In this document: in pieces, positions 33,119-42,170 of the stretch | How the letters are laid out: each line of letters begins with the position of its first letter | Position numbering within the stretch: the first letter of the stretch is position 1 | Assembly: GCF_900104605.1 (NCBI RefSeq) | Contig: NZ_LT629960.1 | Location: 930,001-994,000 of the forward strand | Source: Tidjanibacter massiliensis | GTDB taxonomy: Bacteria > Bacteroidota > Bacteroidia > Bacteroidales > Rikenellaceae | Direction: 5' to 3' | Length of the DNA: 64,000 nt | Notes under the pieces: model-generated | What the model saw: the letters and a program-made list of their open reading frames with translations, nothing else | Database searches by the model: none | What the model was told of the DNA's origin: nothing | Position numbers and translations under genes: made by a program

Positions 33119-34339
33119 TTATAAAATCTCTTTCGTATGGGCCGTACAGACCGACGACACCCCGCCGCGGACAATACCGAGTTCATGGCGGCCGGGAGCT
33201 TTCCAAAGCGTATCCGCAGCAGCGCTATCCACCATCCGTACTCCGTCGCATGACACGATGATATCGCCCGGCTGCATTCCCTGCGGCGCATGCCCGTCGA
33301 AAAGTCCCGTCACCAGCCAACCGTCCATAATATCCGTCCGGTCGATGGCAGAGAAACCGGGAGTTACGAAATCGAACGGTTTTCCCGCCTCCGCCCTCGG
33401 ACGCACCCATAGGGCCGGAGCACCGAAATCAATTGCAAACGAGAAGCGCTCCAACAGTCCGTTCCCAACGATTCCCGCCATGTCGGTACGCGACAGTGCC
33501 CCCGTCCGGTTCAGCGACACATCCACCGGGACACCCGCAAATTCACTGCCGCAAAACCAAACCGAATCCGCCCGCAAACACAGCGATGCGGCACTTCCCC
33601 CGACACCTCCCGATATCGTCCGATACAAAACCGCATCCGGCCGGCACGATACGGCCCCCCAGCCCGCTCCGGTCATCGACAGCGTTCCAGGGCTCCCGGT
33701 ATCCAACAGGAAACGGCCCTCTACCTCCCTGCCTGCCGCCCGAACACGGACGGGAAGATACAGTCTGCCGTTCTCCTCCTCCAGCGGGTAGCGGACAAAC
33801 CCTGCCTGTCGCAGCGTATCGGGCGACACGGCCCGCATCCATCCTTCCTTCAAATCGAATTCCACACAGTACCCGGCCATGTATTGCAGGCCGAAAATAC
33901 CGTCGCTCCCCCGTCCGAGCATTCCCCTGAAGTCCAGCAGCGGGGTCATCCGGCTCGTATGGACGATTGTATCCATCCTGAAGGTTATTTCGTCGAACAG
34001 CACGCCGCACCGCACCGGCTGCGTACCGGCGCCCGCCGCCATCCATGTCTCGGTACGTGTTTCCGCCCCGATGCCGGACCGTTCCTGCCAAAGCGAATCG
34101 AGATAAAGCCCCGCCGCCCCCGTATCGAATAGGAGACGTGCAGGCACCGAATCGCCTACCGTCGCCTCAAACCGGATATGGCCGTCGTACTCCAACGGTA
34201 CGGCCCCTTCAGGCAACACGACGGCAGCAACCTCCGCAGATGGTTGGTCGGCCGGTCCGCCGCATGCGGCAAGGAGTACGGCAACCCACAGGAACGACGC
34301 CCGCCGCGTCGTCCGACCGTATCGCTCAGCGTTCTTCAT
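33119..34339 (-). CDS. Retropepsin-like aspartyl protease lipoprotein with C-terminal PDZ
   Basis: 406 residues with a lipoprotein signal ending VLLAACGG (Cys26), so it is in the cell envelope. Two copies of the aspartyl-protease motif are present: LLFDTGAAGLYLDS (about residue 70) and FLLDTGSPGTLSM (about 215). These give the two catalytic Asp of a fused retropepsin-like fold. Residues about 335-400 look like a PDZ domain (GLFDGHAPQGMQPGDIIVSC). Such proteins occur widely in Bacteroidetes with unknown substrates. The ATG lies 2 bases after the mazG stop, and a 13-base direct repeat straddles the junction. Confidence 0.8.
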   Translation of the reverse strand: MKNAERYGRTTRRASFLWVAVLLAACGGPADQPSAEVAAVVLPEGAVPLEYDGHIRFEATVGDSVPARLLFDTGAAGLYLDSLWQERSGIGAETRTETWMAAGAGTQPVRCGVLFDEITFRMDTIVHTSRMTPLLDFRGMLGRGSDGIFGLQYMAGYCVEFDLKEGWMRAVSPDTLRQAGFVRYPLEEENGRLYLPVRVRAAGREVEGRFLLDTGSPGTLSMTGAGWGAVSCRPDAVLYRTISGGVGGSAASLCLRADSVWFCGSEFAGVPVDVSLNRTGALSRTDMAGIVGNGLLERFSFAIDFGAPALWVRPRAEAGKPFDFVTPGFSAIDRTDIMDGWLVTGLFDGHAPQGMQPGDIIVSCDGVRMVDSAAADTLWKAPGRHELGIVRGGVSSVCTAHTKEIL

Positions 34340-34341
34340 AT

Positions 34342-35136
34342 TCAGCGTTCTTCACGTTTGGCTTCCTGCCAGTACGCCTCCATCTCTTCGAGCGGCATCT
34401 TCGTCAGTTCCACGCCCTGCTCGTCGGCCCTTTTCTCGATATGTTCGAAACGGCGGATAAACTTCTTGTTGCTCCGTTCAAGCGCATTCTCGGGGTCGAT
34501 ACCGTACAGACGCGCCATATTGACCAGAGCGAACAACAGGTCGCCCAGCTCCTCTTCCATCCGGTCGCGGTCCATCCGTCCGATTTCCTGCCGGAGTTCG
34601 TCCGTCTCCTCCTGCACCTTTTCCCACACATCCTCGCGCCTGCCCCAGTCGAAACCGGCAGCGGCAGCCTTCTGCCCGATACGGAACGCCTTCACCATGG
34701 CCGGTAGGCTGCGCGGTACCCCCGACAGCACCCCCTTGCGTGCCTTGCGGTCTTTCTTGCGCTTCTCGGCGAGTTTCAGCTCCTCCCAATTGTGTATTAC
34801 CTGTCCGGCACTGTCGGCCTCTACATTGCCGTAGACATGCGGATGTCTGTATATCAACTTATCGCACAATGCATTGGCCACATCGCCTATATCGAAACGC
34901 CCCTGTTCCGCCCCCATGCGCGAATAGAAGACGATGTGGAGCAGCAGGTCGCCCAGCTCCTCGCGGATGCCGTCCATGTCGCCGTCCGTTATCGCATCGG
35001 TCAATTCGAACGTCTCCTCTATGGTGTTGTTGCGCAGCGACTCGAAAGTCTGCTCCCTGTCCCACGGACACTCTACCCGGAGCCTGTCCATCACCCCGAA
35101 CAGGCGCTCCATGGCCTCAAGCTGTTTCTCGTACAT
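34342..35136 (-). CDS. mazG: Nucleoside triphosphate pyrophosphohydrolase MazG
   Basis: 264 residues from ATG 35136; an in-frame ATG at 35178 adds 14 atypical residues. Two MazG domains are present, each with the metal-binding EExxE/ELGD motif: NNTIEETFELTDAI then EELGDLLLHIVFYSRM (residues about 35-80), and EETDELRQEI then EELGDLLFALVNMARLYGID (about 170-215). The starting LFGVMDRLRVECPWDREQTF is the standard N-terminus. It hydrolyses non-canonical or excess NTPs to the monophosphate and pyrophosphate in the cytoplasm. First gene of a three-gene leftward operon. Length is typical. Confidence 0.95.
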   Translation of the reverse strand: MYEKQLEAMERLFGVMDRLRVECPWDREQTFESLRNNTIEETFELTDAITDGDMDGIREELGDLLLHIVFYSRMGAEQGRFDIGDVANALCDKLIYRHPHVYGNVEADSAGQVIHNWEELKLAEKRKKDRKARKGVLSGVPRSLPAMVKAFRIGQKAAAAGFDWGRREDVWEKVQEETDELRQEIGRMDRDRMEEELGDLLFALVNMARLYGIDPENALERSNKKFIRRFEHIEKRADEQGVELTKMPLEEMEAYWQEAKREER

Positions 35137-35328
35137 GCCGTATCTTTTATTTGTATGATTTTCCGTTCCGGACGGCAAACCACAGCTTCCGTCCGGAGCG
35201 TAAAATTACACAAAAAAGGGGTGTATGCGGAAAAACCACCGCAATTTCCGTGCATTTCCCGCACCGGACACAAATACCGATACCGGCCGTCTCTACGGGG
35301 CAACCTCCCTGGACAGGCCGGAAAGAGA

Positions 35329-35371
35329 AGCGGCAGCCGCAGGAGTCCGAAGTGCTCCTGCGGCTGCCGCT
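35329..35371 (-). terminator. Terminator of the serine-dehydratase-like gene, 17-bp stem
   Basis: AGCGGCAGCCGCAGGAG (35329-35345) pairs exactly with 35355-35371. It begins 21 bases after the stop at 35392. Confidence 0.65.
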
Positions 35372-35391
35372 TTCTCCGACCCCGCAAAGGG

Positions 35392-36702
35392 TTAGGCCCC
35401 TTTGGAGGTCATGATATCGAGAATGAGCCGGTCGGTCTGCGTCATTCCCTCGCGGCCTATCTTCGTCAGATTCAGAATGGACTTGTCCACATCCTCGTCG
35501 ATAATTCCCTCGGCGGCGGTCACGCACCGGTGCTCCATGGCGAGCATGGCAGAAAGAACCGACGTAGAGATGCCGCTGGCCACCTTGAGCGCACAGCTCG
35601 GTTTGGCTCCGTCGCATATCATGCCGGCAAGATTGGCTATCATGTTCTTCACGGCGTACGACACCTCTTCGTACCCGCCCCCCATCAGGTAGGTAATGCC
35701 ACAGCTCGACCCCGTGGCGGCCACCACGCACCCGCAAAGGGCCGAAAGCCGGCCGAGGCTCTGTTTGATATAGATGACCGTCAGGTTGCTGAGGATGAGC
35801 GCCCGTATCTTCTTCTCCTCCGGCGCCCCCGACTTCTCGGCATACACCACCACCGGAAGCGTCGCAGAGATTCCCTGATTGCCGCTTCCCGAATTGCTCA
35901 TAACGGGTATCATCGCCCCGCTCATGCGGGCGTCGCACGCCCCGGAGGTATAGGAAAGGATACTCGACAGGATGCCGTCTCCCATAATATGCCGCTCCAT
36001 GTCGCCCCGCAGCAGGCGTCCGAGCGAATGGCCGTACTCTCCCGTAAAGGAGACCTCGGCGGCATGTTTGTTCATGTCTGCCGCCTTCAGTATGAACCGC
36101 AACTCGTCCAGCGGAGCGGTATCGGCAAACTCGAACACCTTCTTCAAGTTCAGAGCACAACCCTCCCCGGCACACGATGCACCGGCTCCGGCACACTTCT
36201 CCAGCAACACCTCTCCGTTGCGTTCAATCCGTGTAAATCCCGTATGACTTTTCTCGATAACGGCCAGCGCCCTGTCGCTCCCAGCAGCCACCTCCACCTC
36301 GATGTAGAGGATATCGCAGCCACCCTGTTTCAGCCCTATTTCGATGGGTGTCTCCTCCATATAACGGCGCCCCTGCTGCACATCCGCAGGAGTCACGTCG
36401 CGCAGCACCTCGAGGCCGTACTCCGACTTTCCGAACAGCGCTCCCAGCGCCACGGCGATGGGAAGCCCTATCATGCCGTCCGTACCGGGAATGCCCACGC
36501 CCATCGCATTCTTGAGCATGTTGGCGCTCAGCAATACGGAGATACGTTCGGGCCGGCGGCCGAGCACTTCCGCCGCACGCGCCGTACAAAGCGATACGGC
36601 AATCGGTTCCGTACACCCTATCGCCGGCACTATCTCCCTGTTCATCAGGGCTATTATCGAACTGCGTTCCGCAGGTGAAATCTTGCAAGCCATATATTCC
36701 AT
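35392..36702 (-). CDS. L-serine ammonia-lyase/L-cysteine desulfidase-like protein (UPF0597)
   Basis: About 436 residues from ATG 36702 (36717 and 36693 are alternatives; the -7 box at 36715 makes 36717 unlikely). UPF0597/CyuA-like proteins are iron-sulfur enzymes that deaminate L-cysteine or L-serine. The Fe-S ligands are plausible: AIGCTEPIAV near the start, and CGCVVAATGSSCGITYL and CDGAKPSCALK in the second half. MSNSGSGNQGISATLPVV is another family block. Length is normal. It is a single gene with its own terminator at 35329. Substrate (Cys, Ser or other) is not resolved. Confidence 0.85.
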   Translation of the reverse strand: MEYMACKISPAERSSIIALMNREIVPAIGCTEPIAVSLCTARAAEVLGRRPERISVLLSANMLKNAMGVGIPGTDGMIGLPIAVALGALFGKSEYGLEVLRDVTPADVQQGRRYMEETPIEIGLKQGGCDILYIEVEVAAGSDRALAVIEKSHTGFTRIERNGEVLLEKCAGAGASCAGEGCALNLKKVFEFADTAPLDELRFILKAADMNKHAAEVSFTGEYGHSLGRLLRGDMERHIMGDGILSSILSYTSGACDARMSGAMIPVMSNSGSGNQGISATLPVVVYAEKSGAPEEKKIRALILSNLTVIYIKQSLGRLSALCGCVVAATGSSCGITYLMGGGYEEVSYAVKNMIANLAGMICDGAKPSCALKVASGISTSVLSAMLAMEHRCVTAAEGIIDEDVDKSILNLTKIGREGMTQTDRLILDIMTSKGA

Positions 36703-36714
36703 CTTTATCGGACG

Positions 36715-36722
36715 CAAATATA
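36715..36722 (-). promoter_or_regulatory. -7 element TATATTTG of the 35392-36702 gene
   Basis: An exact TAnnTTTG on the minus strand, predicting a start near 36708, only a few bases before ATG 36702. Confidence 0.45.
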
Positions 36723-36896
36723 AACTTTTTTGACAGAAAATAAAGGCCGTCCCCGCCTATTTCGGACGCATCCCCGCCGCCATCCGCCGCCTTTTTCTTG
36801 CCGGGCCCGCTCTTCCGCACGGACAGCCGGCTCCGGAAAGGTAAAACGCAGGGCGTCTGCACACCCCGCGTCCATACACCTTTGCAGCAAAGGGAA

Positions 36897-37517
36897 TCAG
36901 AAACGCGCCCTGACTCCCAGTGTAAGCACACCTGTCGCACCGAAACCCGCTTCGGCGAAACCGGCTATCGTCCGACCGAGCTCCACTCCGATGGGAGAGA
37001 CCTGGAAAGTGAATGTCGCTGCCGTATCGCCGTCATCTACCGCCGGCCCGACCTGATACTGCCGATCGGCAATCAGCACGCCGGCCGCCAGACGGGAATA
37101 GAGGCCCACGATACCGCTCCGGTACCACACGAACTTCACCTGCGGCAGGATGCTGTAAAAGTTATCGTATATGTAGCCTCCCCCCACCGTACTGCTCATG
37201 TTTCCCGAATAGACGAACATGCCGCCGACCGTCAGCGAAGGGGTGAGACGGTACATGTATCCCATGTTCACCGACCCCGTCTTCCGCTTCGCTATCTCAC
37301 CTGTCCCAACGAGCGACGGCAGCAAATCGTCCATGATGCCCGTCACGTCGTTGATGGGCATCACGCCGTATCCCAGCGATACATCATGAAAAGAGAGCCT
37401 CGGATAGGTGTCGTAAGCCGCCGGCAGGTCACGGGCGGGAAACGACGGGGTCTCCTGCGCCGCAGCCGCTCCCGCAACCAATACGGCCGCACAAACCGTC
37501 ATCAATATTCTCCTCAT
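36897..37517 (-). CDS. Outer-membrane beta-barrel protein
   Basis: 206 residues with signal peptide MRRILMTVCAAVLVAGAAAAQ. The mature chain opens with a polar stretch and then alternates strands such as SVNMGYMYRLTPSLTVGGMF and VKFVWYRSGIVGLYSRLAAG, ending VLTLGVRARF with a terminal Phe, the usual outer-membrane insertion signal. It is not clearly homologous to the pair at 1-384 and 5659-6255. It starts 40 bases after the pheT stop in the same direction, so it may be read from the pheT transcript. Function unknown. Confidence 0.7.
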   Translation of the reverse strand: MRRILMTVCAAVLVAGAAAAQETPSFPARDLPAAYDTYPRLSFHDVSLGYGVMPINDVTGIMDDLLPSLVGTGEIAKRKTGSVNMGYMYRLTPSLTVGGMFVYSGNMSSTVGGGYIYDNFYSILPQVKFVWYRSGIVGLYSRLAAGVLIADRQYQVGPAVDDGDTAATFTFQVSPIGVELGRTIAGFAEAGFGATGVLTLGVRARF

Positions 37518-37557
37518 AGTGTCTGTGTTTTATTACAGTAAACGCGGCATCCGCCGA

Positions 37558-40023
37558 CTATACCCTGACCACGGCCCCGGCCTGTTTCTCGAACTGGACG
37601 AGGAGGTTGTTCATCACCCGGTCGATTATCTGGTCGGTGAGAGTACGCTCCCTGTCCTGCAAAACGAAGCCGAGCGCATACGACTTCTTTCCGGCAGGCA
37701 GCTTGTCGCCCTCGTACACGTCGAACAGCGTCACGCTGCGGAGCAGCTTCCGTTCGGTCGAGAAAGCGATGGCCCGAAGCCGGGCGAAGGTAACCTCCCT
37801 GTCCAGCAGCAGGGCGAGGTCGCGCCTAACCTCCGGGAATCGGGGAAGCTCCGACACGGCGACCGTATGTTTGCGGACGCTGCGGACGAAGAGGTCGAAA
37901 TCCATTTCGAGGAAATAGACCTCCGCCCGCAGGTCGAACATCTTCCGTATGCTGCCCGCAACGATTCCGAGCGAAAAGAGCTCTTTCCCGTTGAGACGGA
38001 AGGAGAGCCCCTCCGAATAGAGTTCGCCTCCGAGCGGCAGCGTCTCCAGCCGGTAGATATCCATTCCGAAACGACCGAGCAGATTCTCCGCCACGGCACG
38101 CAGGCTGAAGAAGGTCGCCGGTGCAGCCTTCTCGTTCCAGGAGACGGTCTCCGTAAGTCCCGTCATGACCACGCCGAGACGATAATTCTCCGAATAGGGT
38201 GCCAGGCCGCCTTCCGCAGCACGCGAGGCATCGTAGCGATAGACATTCCCGAACTCGTAAAGTTTCAGATTCGGGTTGCGGTGGTTCGTATTCAGCGCAA
38301 CCGCCTCCATGGCATTGAACAGCAGCGTCTGCCGCATGGCATTGAGGTCGGCGCTCAACGGATTGAGGATTTTCACGCAGCCATCGGCCGGATACTCCGT
38401 CAGCCCCTCGTAATAGGCCAGCTTCGTGAGCGAATTGCTCATTATCTCCGAAAAACCGTTCGCCGTGAGATACTCCGCCGTTCTGTTCGCTATCTGCTCC
38501 CGACCGGAGCGCTTCTCCAGCGCAATGGCCGAACGAACCCTCGCAGGAATCTCTATGTTATTGTAACCGTATATCCGGAGAATCTCCTCCGTCAGGTCGG
38601 CCGGCCGGCGCACATCCACCCGGTAGGGCGGTACGGCCACGGAGAGCACTCCGTCCCGCTCGGCCTCGATGCGCACCTCCAGCGCACCGAGTATCTCTTT
38701 CACGGTCGCCTGCGGTATCTCCTTCCCTGTAAGGGCATTTATCCGGTCATACCCGACATCGAAACGGAACGGTTCGGTAATATCGGGTACGGAAACCGTA
38801 TCGGCAATGCCGGAAGTTATCCGCCCCCCGGCCAGCTCCTGAATCAGAAGCGCGGCACGTTTCAGGGCATAAATCGTGATATTGGGGTCGATACCGCGCT
38901 CGAAACGGAACGACGCATCCGAATTGATTCCGTGGCGGCGTGCGCTCTTGCGTATCCAGACCGGATTGAAATAGGCGCTTTCAAGGAAGACGTTCACCGT
39001 AGCGTCGGAAACGCCGGAATCCCGTCCGCCCATGACACCCGCGATACACATCGGTTTCTCCGCATCGCATATCATCAGGTCTCTCTCCGAAAGCGTCCGT
39101 TCCACCCCGTCGAGCGTCACGAATTTCGTCCCCTCCGCGCAGGTCTTCACTACCACCCGGCCCCCGGCAATCCGGTCGGCATCGAAAGAGTGGAGCGGCT
39201 GTCCCAGCTCGTGCAGGACGAAGTTGGTAATGTCCACCACATTATTCTTGGGATTGAGCCCTATGGCACGCAGACAGTTCTGCATCCAGTCGGGCGAAGA
39301 CCCTATTCGGACGCCGCTTATCACCACGCCGGCATAGCGCGGGGCCCCCTCCGGACACTCCACGGCAATCTGCGCCGCAGGCAATCCCCCGTCGTCGAAA
39401 CCCTCCGTACCGGGCAGGGTGAGCTCCGCCCGCCTGCCGTGCGCTTTCAGGAAAGCCGCCAGGTCGCGGGCCACGCCGTAGTGCGACATGGCATCGGCCC
39501 GGTTGGGCGTCAGTCCTATTTCGATAACGGTATCCGACTCCAGTCCGAGAAAAGCGGCCGCCGGTGTCCCCGGCACAGCCTCCTGCGGGAGGACCATGAT
39601 GCCTTCGTGTCCCGTGCCGATACCAAGTTCGTCTTCGGCGCATATCATGCCGAAAGAGTCGGCACCGCGGATGCGGCTCTTTTTTATCTTGAAACCCTCT
39701 TGGGCATCTGTCGGATAGAGAACAGCCCCGACGGTGGCGACGAGCACCTTCTGCCCGGCGGCAACATTCGGAGCTCCGCATACGATTTTCAGCGGTTCCT
39801 CACGGCCCACCGCCACCTCCGTCAGGTGCAGATGGTCGGAATCGGGATGGTCGGTACAGGTAAGCACCTCGCCCACGACCACCCCTTCGAGTCCGCCGCG
39901 GACACTCTCGAACCGCTCCACTCCATCCACTTCAAGTCCGATATCGGTCAGGACGGTCAGTATTTCGTCCAGCTCCAGGTCGGTATCGATATAGCGTTTC
40001 AGCCACTGGTAAGATATTTTCAT
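37558..40023 (-). CDS. pheT: Phenylalanine--tRNA ligase beta subunit
   Basis: 821 residues, full length. PheT forms the alpha2-beta2 enzyme that charges tRNA-Phe. In order: an N-terminal part MKISYQWLKRYIDTDLELDE, an EMAP-like tRNA-binding OB fold (about 40-150, VVGEVLTCTDHPDSDHLHLT), the B3/B4 editing domain (about 210-400, with HELGQPLHSFDADRI), B5 (about 405-480), the catalytic-like domain (about 485-700) and the C-terminal ferredoxin-fold anticodon-binding domain (about 725-820, FPEVRRDLALLLD). pheS is not in the window. A TATCTTTA sequence about 35 bases upstream is a near-match to the -7 box. Confidence 0.97.
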   Translation of the reverse strand: MKISYQWLKRYIDTDLELDEILTVLTDIGLEVDGVERFESVRGGLEGVVVGEVLTCTDHPDSDHLHLTEVAVGREEPLKIVCGAPNVAAGQKVLVATVGAVLYPTDAQEGFKIKKSRIRGADSFGMICAEDELGIGTGHEGIMVLPQEAVPGTPAAAFLGLESDTVIEIGLTPNRADAMSHYGVARDLAAFLKAHGRRAELTLPGTEGFDDGGLPAAQIAVECPEGAPRYAGVVISGVRIGSSPDWMQNCLRAIGLNPKNNVVDITNFVLHELGQPLHSFDADRIAGGRVVVKTCAEGTKFVTLDGVERTLSERDLMICDAEKPMCIAGVMGGRDSGVSDATVNVFLESAYFNPVWIRKSARRHGINSDASFRFERGIDPNITIYALKRAALLIQELAGGRITSGIADTVSVPDITEPFRFDVGYDRINALTGKEIPQATVKEILGALEVRIEAERDGVLSVAVPPYRVDVRRPADLTEEILRIYGYNNIEIPARVRSAIALEKRSGREQIANRTAEYLTANGFSEIMSNSLTKLAYYEGLTEYPADGCVKILNPLSADLNAMRQTLLFNAMEAVALNTNHRNPNLKLYEFGNVYRYDASRAAEGGLAPYSENYRLGVVMTGLTETVSWNEKAAPATFFSLRAVAENLLGRFGMDIYRLETLPLGGELYSEGLSFRLNGKELFSLGIVAGSIRKMFDLRAEVYFLEMDFDLFVRSVRKHTVAVSELPRFPEVRRDLALLLDREVTFARLRAIAFSTERKLLRSVTLFDVYEGDKLPAGKKSYALGFVLQDRERTLTDQIIDRVMNNLLVQFEKQAGAVVRV

Positions 40024-40429
40024 AGCATCCTGTTATTTTCATGGAAAAACAGGCTAAAGATACTAAGAATATCGAAAACTATCATCCCGCAGACGAACCG
40101 ACCGTTTTTTTCGTTTCTTTGAAAGGCGAGGGAAAACTCCTGGCGATAAACGACATACGGCAATTTTAATTTTACATGTAAATTTACAACCACATCATTC
40201 CACAAAAAAACATTCCACCAGACAGCGATACGGAACAGAACACCTCTTTTATAACAGGTGCGAACCGAATTCCATTTTTAAATGGAGAAAAACATGCAAA
40301 TATTTTGATTTGTTAGTGAAATTTATTTTTTTTGCATCCAGATAATAGGCGGGTGTAATTTTCCACAATAGCTTTTTAAACGAACACATGGCATTCTGTC
40401 TGTACCACAAAACACAATATTAAATTAAT
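40024..40429. other. AT-rich divergent intergenic region
   Basis: About 400 AT-rich bases between the leftward pheT and the rightward 40430 gene, so promoters for both are expected here. A near-palindrome AATTTTACATGTAAATT lies at 40168-40184. A TTTATTTTTTTTG tract near 40321-40333 resembles but does not match the -7 box. No gene seen. Confidence 0.45.
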
Positions 40430-41098
40430 ATGATATCGATACCTGTAGCAGTAGAAGAAGTAGTCAAAAAGAAACCTTTCCTCGAAGGGGCATTGGTTGA
40501 CGGACTCATCAACCTTTCGGCACTGGCCCGCCAGATAAAGCCGGAAGTGGAAGAAAGAATAGGCAAGACGGTGAACGACAGTGCCGTAATCATGGCGCTC
40601 AACAGGCTCGTTCCGCGGCTGGAACTTATGTCGGCCATGAAGATAAAGAACGTGGTGGAGAACATGGGCGACATCGTGGTACGTTCCAACCTCTCCGATT
40701 TCACGTTCCTCAACACTTCGACGCTTTACGGCCTGCAGGCACGCCTGCTGAACGAAGTGCATTCGCTGAAGAACGTATTCTGCACCTTCTCGCAGGGCAT
40801 CTACGAGACGACGCTCGTGGTGAGCGACTCCATCGTACCCCTCGTGAAGGAGCTCTTCGCCAACGAACGCATCATCAGTTCGAACACCAACCTGTCGCTC
40901 ATCACCGTCCGGCTTCCCTCGGAGAATACGGCATGTCCCGGTGTCTATTACTACCTGTTCAAGGAGCTCGCCTGGGACAACATCAACATCGTGGAGGTCA
41001 TCAGCACCGCCAACGAATTCACAATAGTCGTCGGCGACCACGACATCCACCGCGCATTCACCATCCTGATGGAGGCTAAGCGCAATGTCCAGAACTGA
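40430..41098 (+). CDS. ACT-like conserved protein (aspartate-kinase-regulatory-like)
   Basis: 222 residues, soluble, no signal. The N-terminal half looks like a small helical domain (ALVDGLINLSALARQIKPEV, NDSAVIMALNRLVPRL). The C-terminal half has two stretches with the ACT-domain pattern (YETTLVVSDSIVPLVKELF and GVYYYLFKELAWDNINIVEV, then EFTIVVGDHDIHRAFTIL), like the regulatory domain of aspartate kinases. There is no kinase domain. It may bind an amino acid and regulate something, but the partner is unknown. It stands alone after an AT-rich leader and is ended by a 29-bp inverted repeat. Confidence 0.7.
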   Translation: MISIPVAVEEVVKKKPFLEGALVDGLINLSALARQIKPEVEERIGKTVNDSAVIMALNRLVPRLELMSAMKIKNVVENMGDIVVRSNLSDFTFLNTSTLYGLQARLLNEVHSLKNVFCTFSQGIYETTLVVSDSIVPLVKELFANERIISSNTNLSLITVRLPSENTACPGVYYYLFKELAWDNINIVEVISTANEFTIVVGDHDIHRAFTILMEAKRNVQN

Positions 41099-41112
41099 CG
41101 CGCCGACAGGCA

Positions 41113-41172
41113 AACGGCCCGAAAGGAAAGGGCGGCGGTAAGATTACCGCCGCCCTTTCCTTTCGGGCCGTT
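41113..41172. terminator. Bidirectional terminator, 29-bp perfect inverted repeat
   Basis: A 29-base arm (41113-41141) and its exact complement (41144-41172) are separated by only two bases. It lies between the convergent genes ending at 41098 and 41180 and is the longest perfect inverted repeat in the window. Confidence 0.8.
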
Positions 41173-41179
41173 CCGCAGC

Positions 41180-42043
41180 CTATGCGGTCAGCAGGGCGAC
41201 AATCGACATGGCCGCATAACTGACGCTCGCCAGACCGTTCACGAGTCCGAACGACGCTCCTATCCGGTCGATGCGCGAGGGACGGTAAAGCACATGCTGC
41301 ACGACGAGTACCGCCGTAAAAAGCCCGAATCCCACCCAATACCAGACGCCGAGGCGGTAAAGTGCACCGAGCACCGCGACGGCTGCCACGGCAAACACAT
41401 GCAGCAGGATACTGATGAGCGTGGAGTGCACGGCGGAGAAGCGTGCAGGGACGGAATGCAGTCCGTTGCTGCGGTCGAAAGAGGCGTCCTGCAGTGAATA
41501 GAGGATATCGAAACCCGCCGTCCAGGTCAATACGGCTACGGCAAGCAGCACGGGGAAGAGCGCGACGCTGCCCGTCACAGCAATATAGGCCCCCACGGGT
41601 GCAATGGCGAGCGCCAGGCCCAGCACCACATGCGACCACGCGGTGAAGCGCTTGGTCAGACTGTAGCCCAGCAGCACGGCGAGCGCCACGGGCGACAGCC
41701 AGAGGGCGAGGCAGTTTATCCAAGCCGCCGCGGCGACGAACGCCACACAGTTCCCGATGACGAACGCCAGCGCCGCACGCGGGGTAATCTTCCCGGCGGG
41801 TATCTCCCGGCCTGCCGTACGGGGATTCTTCGCGTCGATGTCGCGGTCCGCCCAGCGGTTGAACCCCATGGCAGCGTTGCGGGCGAATACCATGCAGAGC
41901 AGAATCTTGACGAGCAGCAGCCAGTCGAACGGCACAGCGGTACTCACCAGGGCATAGACATAGGACAGCAGGGCGAACGGCATGGCGAAAACGGTATGCG
42001 AGAACTTGACGAGCGATGCGTAACGGGAAACTACGTTATTCAT
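41180..42043 (-). CDS. UbiA-like polyprenyltransferase (probably menaquinone pathway, MqnP-like)
   Basis: 287 residues with about eight to nine membrane helices. The two Asp-rich prenyl-diphosphate/magnesium motifs are NRWADRDIDAKNPRTAGREI (about residues 62-81) and DILYSLQDASFDRSNGLHSV (about 172-191). The NPRT-REIP form and the second motif match the UbiA-like subgroup associated with the futalosine menaquinone route (MqnP) more than MenA. It would attach an isoprenoid chain to an aromatic acid at the inner membrane. No other menaquinone gene is in the window, so the pathway is inferred from motif type. Confidence 0.85.
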   Translation of the reverse strand: MNNVVSRYASLVKFSHTVFAMPFALLSYVYALVSTAVPFDWLLLVKILLCMVFARNAAMGFNRWADRDIDAKNPRTAGREIPAGKITPRAALAFVIGNCVAFVAAAAWINCLALWLSPVALAVLLGYSLTKRFTAWSHVVLGLALAIAPVGAYIAVTGSVALFPVLLAVAVLTWTAGFDILYSLQDASFDRSNGLHSVPARFSAVHSTLISILLHVFAVAAVAVLGALYRLGVWYWVGFGLFTAVLVVQHVLYRPSRIDRIGASFGLVNGLASVSYAAMSIVALLTA

Positions 42044-42078
42044 ATCCGGGCGTATTTCATTAATCCTGCAAAATTAAT

Positions 42079-42086
42079 TAACTTTG
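42079..42086 (+). promoter_or_regulatory. -7 element TAACTTTG of lepA
   Basis: An exact TAnnTTTG lies 85 bases before the lepA ATG at 42171. No TTG is seen at the proper spacing. Confidence 0.45.
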
Positions 42087-42170
42087 CATGCCGTTGTATT
42101 CCCCCGTCCGTTTTAGGCCCGCTTTCGGGCAAAGGGGGCCCGCAGGCACTTAAACCCCTATATCCGATTC

